Positions 57,063-64,000 of a stretch of 64,000 bases of DNA are shown piece after piece. The position numbers and the translations under genes were made by a program. Every line of letters begins with the position of its first letter. Positions within the stretch are counted from its first letter, which is position 1. Under the pieces are notes generated by a model that was not told the DNA's origin, ran no database searches, and saw nothing but the letters and a program-made list of their open reading frames with translations. Source of the stretch: Ashinkailepas kermadecensis (lineage: Eukaryota > Arthropoda > Thecostraca > Neolepadidae); NCBI GenBank assembly GCA_034440615.1, contig JAOTOM010004617.1, forward strand, positions 301,150 through 365,149, given 5' to 3'.

Positions 57063-57252
57063 TGTTGGCGGTGATAACAAATAACTCACAGATTTCACCG
57101 GGAGCAGCAGCACTGGTGTATTCCGCTTGCTTGTCACGGTAAGAGTCCGAACATAGAGCCAAAACAAACCGAGGACACCTTCGGTCTGGCGGTCACCGAG
57201 CTGCCAATTATATGGCAGCACAATCCACGTCACATAGCCCGGTTCTTCCACA
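57063..57252 (-). repeat. 3' LTR of the BEL/Pao element
   Basis: 190 bases, identical by eye to 62830-63019. Confidence 0.95.
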
Positions 57253-57263
57253 TACTCCCCACT
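57253..57263 (-). promoter_or_regulatory. Polypurine tract
   Basis: Read on the minus strand, AGTGGGGAGTA sits directly before the 3' LTR, where plus-strand DNA synthesis is primed. Confidence 0.7.
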
Positions 57264-57394
57264 TGAAATGGTACGCCAACATTTCGAAAATCAAAACTCA
57301 TCCGCAGAGGCCCTCATCAGGCACGCACGTAACGCTCAGCTTTCATCACACCCGCACACGGTTCCTTGATACAAACACTTGAACACTTCAATCA

Positions 57395-60300
57395 CTAGTC
57401 CGGTTCGTCACTGTCCTCAGCCGGCGATGCTTCGAGCGCGAACAACTTCCGGATCGGTCGTCGAGTCTCAAATCCACGCATGAGTACAATAGCAGCACGA
57501 GAGCGTCCGTCACCACCGCGCAATAACGAGGTCACACGCGCCAGCGGCCACCGGCCGCGAGGTCCTTCTCCGTGCACCAGAACAACGTCACCCACTTGGG
57601 GCAGGCGGTTGGGTCGACCCCTTGGCGAGACGTTCCAAGTTCTCAACGCTTCCAGATACTCAGTGGTCCAGCGTGATATGAGGTGATCGCACACCCGCCT
57701 CCGTGCCTCCATGCCCTGGAGACTGATGTAACAGTGAGGGATGGACACAGGACTCCGCGTATGGTGGTAACGCCGAAAAGGAGATGAGCGGGGGTGATCA
57801 CATCTTCCCCATTTCCTCCGGTTAAGGGACGGAGGTTCAAATAAAATGCAAGTTCATACAGGGTGACAGCCAGTGCCTCAAAGGTCAGGTGAGACAGGTG
57901 AAGGGTTACACGGAGAGCACTCTTCGTGACGCCAACCAATCGCTCCCAGAAGCCTCCCCACCACGGGGCTGCTTCAGGGATATAACGCCAGGTCACTGCT
58001 GGAGGGATGAGGTTCTGAACAGCATGGAAGGTTCTCGCGTTATCACTAAAGATCAAGGCTGGTGTACCCCGCAGGGCAAAGAATCGCCTGAGGGCAAGGA
58101 CAAGGTCGGCAGTGTTCTGTGACTGAACAAGCTCAAAATGTACCGCTCTTGACGTGGCACATGTAATCAGTAGAATCCACACCTTCCTCCCAGTGTCGAT
58201 ATACAAAGGTCCGAAGTAGTCCATACCGACCTTGGCGAAAGGACGGCACGGCTCGGTCCTGAATCGTGGCAGCGCTCCTTCTGGAGAGCGGTAGGGCAGA
58301 CCTCGGTACCGACGACACCTGCGACAGGATGTCACCAAACGTCTGACCGTCTGCCTACGCACCAGGTATTCTGCCGAGAGCAGCGCGAGAGTCACGCGCG
58401 TACTCTGATGGAAACATCTACGATGTGCTGCATCCACGATCAAATGGGTGATGTGCGACGTATCTGGAAGGATGATCAACGGTTCCTCCCCTGTCCGCGG
58501 TACTGCCACCAAGACGCCTTGGTCACTAAGTCGTGGATGGAGCCGAGAGATGGTTGAACCTGCCGGCAATAATGCAGCACAGCGAATGGATGCTAGTTCT
58601 CTGGAGTAGGCGTCCGCCTGGGCCTCTCTGATCCAGTAGTGCAGCGCTCGTCTTCTTTCCTCCGAGGTTAGTGCACCGGTTTTCCTGCGCGCTTTGGACG
58701 TGCGACAATTCTCGCTGAACCGGTACACCCAAGCGGTTCTGTTCACAACCTGTTTGAGTGCGGAGCATGTTGCGACATCAAACAGACAACTATCACGTTG
58801 AACGGACTGCATCGTCGTGTGGACGTCTGTGGTCAGATCTTTTACACGTTTCGTCTCCTGACTTGCCTCAGAACTCTGTTTGAAGCAGTCAAACTTGACA
58901 GAAGAGACTTGGACGACAGTGGCAGGGCTGGACCTGATGAAGACAGGCCCTTTCCACCACATCTCGCAGCTCTGCATCGCCGACAGCGTCGTTCCCCGGG
59001 TGCCAAGATCCGCGGGGTTATCTTCTCCTCGGACATGCCGCCACTGATTTTGTCCAGACAGCTGCAATATGGCGGTGACACGGTTCTGAACAAACACCTT
59101 TAGCGGTTTGGTGCTGTGAAGACAATACAGCACGTCCATCGAATCCGTCCAGTATGTGATTTGAGGTTCTGTAATCTTCAATGTTTGCCCGACAAAGTCC
59201 ATGAGACGAGCGCCAATAAGCGCCGCCATCAGCTCCAGCCTGGGAACCGTGAGGGTGCTGTCAAGGGGAGCCAGTCGAGCTTTTGCAATCAGAAGATTGG
59301 ACTCTGTACCATTTACGGTGTAGATCGCAGTACAGTACGCCCTCCTTGAGGCGTCACAGAACACGTGGAAGGTCAGTGCAGACGTGGATGTACAGACGGC
59401 GCGAGGGAATGAAGCCTTCTCGTTGGCTGTACCCAAACACCACACTCTCACCTTCTCTTGAATAAGCGATGGCAACTTCTCGTCCCACGCCTCAGCCGCA
59501 GTCTCCCTCCATGCCTGCTGGAACAGAAACTTGCCACCAATGAGCCATGGAGACAGCAGTCCAAGGGGGTCGAACGGTTTGGACACCGCTGCTAGCAACT
59601 GGCGTTTGGTGATTGGATTCCCCAGGTCGGGCACAGTCACAGTGAGACGATCTGTGGTTGTGTTCCAAGTCATTCCAAGTACTTTGGCTTCAGGTGTAAA
59701 GTCTCCTGTGGTCCGTACCTTGTGCAGGTCCATACCTCCCTCAGCGAATATCTCGACCACCCTGTCCATATCTTCTTTGGCATCTTGTTCACTGTCATGC
59801 GTCGTGCAAATATCATCCATATACAACCCCGCCTTCAGCTTCAGACAGAGCCGATTGTCAGAGTGGTGGTACCTGTCAAGGTGAGTAGAGATGGTTTGCA
59901 GCAACATGAATGGAGAACAGCTGAGCCCAAACGGAACTCGTCTGAACCTGAAACATTTGCCAGCCCACAGCAATTGCAGATACTTGCGGTCAGTTGGCGT
60001 GACCGCAACTTGGTGGAAGGCAGCACGGATGTCTGCCTGACAGGCAACAGCACCGTTTCTAAAATGGAGCACAACAGCAGGCAGGTGCTGGAGAAGGTTG
60101 ACTCCAGGGTCCAGGTAGTCATTCAAGCTCCTGCCAGTGGCATCCTCAGCTGAACCATCAAAAACAATTCTTAATTTACCATTTCGGTGTAGTCCTCGGT
60201 GTGGTAAGAAGAAGGCAGTGGGGGACTCTTCCACTGGCGATGACTCGATGATTGCATCTTGCTGTAATGTGGTGATGTACTTATCATACTCATCTTTCTG

Positions 60301-62721
60301 GGCTGGTTCCATTCTGTCCACCAATCGCTTAGAGCGTGCATAGGCTGCTGGCCGGTTGCTGACAGGCCGTTGATCTGTCGCCCACAGGAGGCCCATCTCA
60401 TACTTCTTCTCACTGGAATTCCACAGTGGCAGAGGATGAGATCTCTCTTCTAGCTGAGAGTCTGTAACACCCACAGCATCCAGGGTCCACATCTGCTCCA
60501 CTTGGCTGCAACGATATGCATAGCGAGTAGGTTGTGGGGTGATGGGAGAATCATCTCTGCCATGAATCACATGGCCAAAGATGGTGTCAACAGCTCGCAA
60601 ATGTTCTGTCAATGCCACCTGCTCCCACAGCACAACTGAATAGAGCTGATCTGCCCCAATCAGTATATCCACAGGGCCACCTGCAAAGTCGTCAGCAAGA
60701 CACAGCTGTGGATCGTAGGTAACAGATGGCAGCTGGGATGGGGTTGGCTGGGAGCAGAGGCGATCAGTCTTCCACAGTTGAAGCTGATGTTGCTCCCCAC
60801 CGTGACGACTCCTGAGACCATCCTGCACCCTGTCATACTCATGGGCTTCTTCTCCCCTCTCTTGGAAACCTAGGCAAGCAAAAGTTCCTGTTTCAACCAC
60901 CAGGAGGCCCAGCAAGTCTGCTGCAGACGACCGAATGTAAGACGCATCCGAGCCGCCATCAAGTAGAGCTCTCAACATGCATGATCCCCTTGGTCCAGTA
61001 GCTTCTACCAGTGCCGTCTGTACAAAACATTTGCCGTCTCGAGAGCGTGAGCTGTTGCATTGCTGCAAACTCCGACCAGCATTAGGTGGGAGGGAACCGG
61101 GGTCAGCTGACTGGCTGTGGATGAGGTGGTCATTTGAGTGATCAGGCACACAAAGCAGGTGTGATTCACAATCAGCTGAGAACAGGTCAGACTCAGGGTG
61201 TGAGGTTGTCAGGTAGCAAGTAGGCTGTACACCGGGATAAACACTGGAAAATGGAGCAACACATGCATTGGGGTTAGCGCAGATTACATCATCTGCAGCC
61301 ACACCAGGTGCTGCTGGTGCCTCAACTGAAGGTAGTACCAGTTGGTGGCTGCACATGTTGGTAGATACACCAGTGGGTACAGTAGCTTGTGCAGCAGTTG
61401 CCAGAGAAGCATGCACCAATGCAGTACTTGCAGGTGTGGTGCTGACCAGTCCTCTCTGCTGGTGTACTGCTGCAGCAGATGACCTGTCTCCTCTAGAAGG
61501 TGGTGGTTTCTGTTGATGAGTTGACAAGAAATGAAGTGATGAATGATGAGCTTCTCCGCACAGGGGGCAGTTCACACTTCGACAATCACGAGCATGATGG
61601 GGGCCGAGGCACTTAAAGCAAACACCAGCCTTTCTCACAGTGTCCCAACGAGCAGCAACATCCTGTTTCTTGTACATGTAGCAGGCAAGCAGTCCATGCT
61701 TCATTTTGTTACAAGCTGCACAAATCCAGTTGCGGGTAGTACCTGGCCAAGTGCTCCGACCACATGCTGTATTAGCATCTTGTAGGGATATCAAGCTTGC
61801 TGCAACTGAACATCCAGAAGTAGGCTTAGGTGGTGGTCTTATGGCTGCTGTGGAGAGGACATGTTGCTGTGCTGCCTCCTCCTGTATCTGCACCTCCTGT
61901 TGAAGAAAACTGAGGAGATCCTCAAAGGTGTCAGGGATTCCAGAAGCCTTTCTATGACCCCACTCCACTCTCCAGCTCTGAGGAAAACGGTCCAGTACGG
62001 CAGGCTGCAGCAGGACGGAGTAAGCTGCAGGGGTCACCTCAAGGGACTTGAGGCCCCTCACATTAACGACAATGGTATCTACGAACTTCCGCAGAGCGGC
62101 CAAGTTTTTATCATCAGTGGCAGGTGATATCGTTAAAAGCTGTCTCAACAGCATCTGTTGCCTACTCATGATTTGCTCAAAGCGGCTCTTCAAAATCTCA
62201 ATTGCCTCATTGTACCCTGCTGAGGTCACCGGTAAACCCTCAATGGCACAATAGGCAACGCCTTTCAGTTGTCCTTTCAAAATGACAAACTTCTCAACTG
62301 CAGCATATCGGTGGTTACCGTGAACTGCCACTGTATACATCTCCCAAAACTCTGGCCATCTCATATCTCCATTGAAAACGGGCAATTTGAAGTCAATCTG
62401 GAATTTCCCACCTGCTGAAAATGATTATGTCGATGCTGCTTCAAGACGAGCCAACATACGTTTTGCGCGGAAAATTGCCTCCTCCATTTTGTCAACATGT
62501 TCTGTTTCAGTCTGACGATCTTCTTCCTCCATCGCAAGTTCAATGGTAACGTCATTTAAACTACTGAAAAGCTTCTCTGCCACTACTATCTTGTATGCCA
62601 GGTCATCTTCATCACACGAGCTGCCACACATTTCTTTCAATTCTCCTACTATCTTGGTGGCTTTTCCTCTCAATACCATTCTCTTCTTCTTCAACTCCTC
62701 CATGTTTGTCTTCTTGGTCAT
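57395..62721 (-). pseudogene. BEL/Pao gag-pol, one stop and one frameshift
   Basis: Likely start is the ATG at 62721 (MTKKTNMEELKKK), opening a charged, coiled-coil-like gag N terminus. A TAA at 62425-62427 interrupts it, and the frame then stays open for 1,580 codons from 62385. In that frame: gag core (residues 1-200), zinc knuckles (CFKCLGPHHARDC 256-268, CPLCGEAHHSSLH 273-285), aspartic protease (LLDGGSDASYI about 474), reverse transcriptase (palm A ADIRAAFHQ about 784; YMDD 855-858), RNase H (D1011, E1051, D1081), integrase zinc-binding H/C residues (H1321, H1326, C1354, C1357) and catalytic D1389, D1448 and E1481. Near 57750-57790 a frameshift moves the C-terminal DUF5641-type domain (VGDVVLVHGEGPRGRWPL) to the frame ending at 57395. 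The protease has DGG where DSG or DTG is usual. Confidence 0.92.
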
Positions 62722-62808
62722 ACTGACAAACTCATTCAAACACGTGAAACTAAACAAGTACCTATTGGTGAACAAATATGAATCAGCGAGTATTGATGTG
62801 CAACTCGC

Positions 62809-62827
62809 ATCCGGCCCGGAGGACCAA
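62809..62827 (-). promoter_or_regulatory. Primer-binding-like site
   Basis: Three bases after the 5' LTR the minus strand reads TGGTCCTCCGGGCCGGATG, starting with the TGG that pairs with a tRNA CCA end. The tRNA was not identified. Confidence 0.6.
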
Positions 62828-62829
62828 TA

Positions 62830-63019
62830 TGTTGGCGGTGATAACAAATAACTCACAGATTTCACCGGGAGCAGCAGCACTGGTGTATTCCGCTTGCTTG
62901 TCACGGTAAGAGTCCGAACATAGAGCCAAAACAAACCGAGGACACCTTCGGTCTGGCGGTCACCGAGCTGCCAATTATATGGCAGCACAATCCACGTCAC
63001 ATAGCCCGGTTCTTCCACA
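62830..63019 (-). repeat. 5' LTR of the BEL/Pao element
   Basis: 190 bases, TG...CA ends. On the minus strand one frame is open from the LTR into gag (63018 to 62425) but this is probably incidental. Confidence 0.95.
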
Positions 63020-63024
63020 GCTGG
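63020..63024. repeat. Target-site duplication GCTGG, right
   Basis: Matches 57058-57062. Confidence 0.9.
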
Positions 63025-63296
63025 ATAATTCAGTTGAAATGCACAAAATTGCCTTTCTCAACCTGTCAAGATAGAATTGCGCACTACGTGACCTATTTTA
63101 GGATGCAGAATAACAGTGTGGAACTCAGCATACAGCTATGGCATTAAATCCTGCTCAGTCTCCAACTAATTAAAGGTGGTTTCACACCAAGAATGACGGA
63201 CGGCCCGAATACATTTGGTGCTGAAGAATATATCTGATCAAAAAACTTCGCTAAATATTTTGATGGTATCATCTTGAAGCAATATTGTAGCCGTAC

Positions 63297-63365
63297 AGAT
63301 ATCTGAAAATGTCGCTGTGAGCTGTATTAGCTCACAATATATGCAATACATTAAAACATATCATA
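63297..63365 (+). repeat. Direct repeat, left copy
   Basis: gatatctgaaaatgtcgctg...caatatatgcaatacatta resembles 63888-63950 (gattctgaatatgtcgcttg...caacatatgcaatacataa). Confidence 0.55.
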
Positions 63366-63479
63366 CGATATATGCCATGCGCTCAACAAGCAAGATAACA
63401 GGTGTAATTGAAACAAGTAATTCATCGATTTGTCAACGAATCTGAATAAAGCAAGCATGTGGCGCCTCGGGGTTTTCCG

Positions 63480-63600
63480 CCCCGATAGCTCAGTTGGATA
63501 GAACGCTGTCCTGCACTGGTCTCTCCTGTCCTGGCAAGACAAAGTTCGATTCGCTTCACGCGCTGCTTTTTAGCCCCCGGCTGGGAGGGTCAGTTGTCAA
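63480..63600 (+). mobile_element. tRNA-like SINE head
   Basis: ccgatagctcagttggatag is an excellent A box region and aaagttcgattcgc at about 63541 resembles a B box, but the spacing is longer than in a tRNA and the 3' acceptor side does not pair with the 5' side. A SINE, or a tRNA pseudogene, is more likely than a tRNA gene. Confidence 0.5.
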
Positions 63601-64000
63601 CTGGGACGATGAGGTCGATAACGGGCTACCGGGGTGACCGTGTCGGTGTATTGCCAGCACGTGAAGCATTTTGCCAAATTTATACTGTAGAACTGCAATT
63701 CTTGGATCGGGTGGTGAGGTCAGGATTCACACAACAAGCTCTGCTTGGCAATTGGATCCTGGTCCATAAAGCCACCCCAGCAAGAGTTCGAGAAGAATGC
63801 CAGAAATATTGCTTCATATAAAGTAAAATATTTGTATGGTAAAATAGTTGGATGGTGTCTGCGTGAAGAAATACTGTATCCCCACGGGATTCTGAATATG
63901 TCGCTTGCAGTACAATGCACAACATATGCAATACATAATACGGCATCATGCAACATATTCCTTGCGTCCTAAAACATGTGATTCTCAATGAAGCAGATGC
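63600..64000. other. No gene recognised; right copy of the direct repeat at 63888-63950
   Basis: No coding evidence; the repeat shared with 63297-63365 is the only structure seen. Confidence 0.45.

Larger units (their letters stand above)
57063..63019 (-). mobile_element. BEL/Pao LTR retrotransposon, complete structure
   Basis: A 5,957-bp element in minus orientation: 190-bp LTRs at both ends beginning and ending TG...CA, 5-bp target duplication GCTGG, primer-binding-like site after the 5' LTR, purine tract before the 3' LTR, and one gag-pol region with the BEL/Pao domain order (gag, zinc knuckles, protease, reverse transcriptase, RNase H, integrase, C-terminal DUF5641-type domain). LTRs appear identical, so insertion was recent. 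No envelope gene is present. Confidence 0.95.

Noticed and set aside
62425..63018. Open frame running from the 5' LTR into gag as an N-terminal extension
   Set aside because: A good internal ATG with gag-like sequence exists at 62721, and the same LTR peptide appears at the 3' LTR where it has no role.
63480..63555. Possible functional tRNA gene
   Set aside because: The A-box region is excellent, but the distance to the B-box-like sequence and the missing acceptor pairing argue against it.
1..64000. CRISPR arrays, bacterial operons or phage systems
   Set aside because: No regular repeat-spacer structure; coding content, SINEs, microsatellites and LINEs are eukaryotic.

Overview
This window is eukaryotic and looks like a gene-poor, transposon-rich stretch of an arthropod genome. 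The evidence is non-LTR and BEL/Pao retrotransposons of types common in arthropods, scattered TTAGG-like telomere-type pentamers, TA and CGT microsatellites, tRNA-derived SINEs, and a broken PAN/C-type-lectin-type secreted protein gene. The species cannot be fixed from the sequence; a crustacean or chelicerate would fit, but that is inference. No complete, undamaged host gene was found. Most long open frames in the first 7 kb, around 30.3-30.9 kb and around 40.5-41.1 kb are products of tandem arrays.

Layout. 1-1875: end of a GC-rich degenerate array family (other copies at 25.85-26.59 kb, inverted, and 39.98-41.2 kb). 2-9.4 kb: minisatellites and a 1.6 kb long inverted repeat (4995-6615). 9.4-17 kb: two MITE-like elements with TAAC termini and AGGTCA repeats, a 117-bp tandem duplication, an AT-rich 3 kb block bounded by inverted repeats that holds a THAP-domain relic, a 62-bp palindrome and a 178-bp tandem repeat. 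17.5-21.3 kb: decayed CR1-like LINE with an esterase-type ORF1. 22-28.5 kb: dispersed repeats, a tRNA-derived SINE and a possible host exon. 30.35-39.5 kb: a 35-bp minisatellite, a 5'-truncated LINE on the plus strand, then tail to tail with it a nearly full-length I-like LINE (gag-like ORF1; endonuclease, reverse transcriptase and RNase H in ORF2) on the minus strand. 40-49 kb: dispersed repeats, short SINE-like tails and a hairpin-bearing SINE. 51.9-52.8 kb: the frameshifted lectin-type gene. 54.4-55.7 kb: a LINE fragment ending at TTAGG-like repeats. 57.06-63.02 kb: a BEL/Pao LTR retrotransposon with exact boundaries (190-bp LTRs identical by eye, TG...CA ends, 5-bp target duplication GCTGG) and only two visible coding lesions.

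The elements do not form a pathway; the window records successive insertions. The most unusual signals are: (a) repeated AGGTCA half-sites, mostly at DR4 spacing, inside three elements; (b) a 29-bp retroposon tail inserted with a clear 13-bp target duplication, proven by an uninserted copy elsewhere in the window; (c) a 37-bp module shared by a tRNA-SINE body and the 5' leader of the I-like LINE; and (d) the GC-rich array family. Similarities between repeats were aligned by eye, so identities are approximate.
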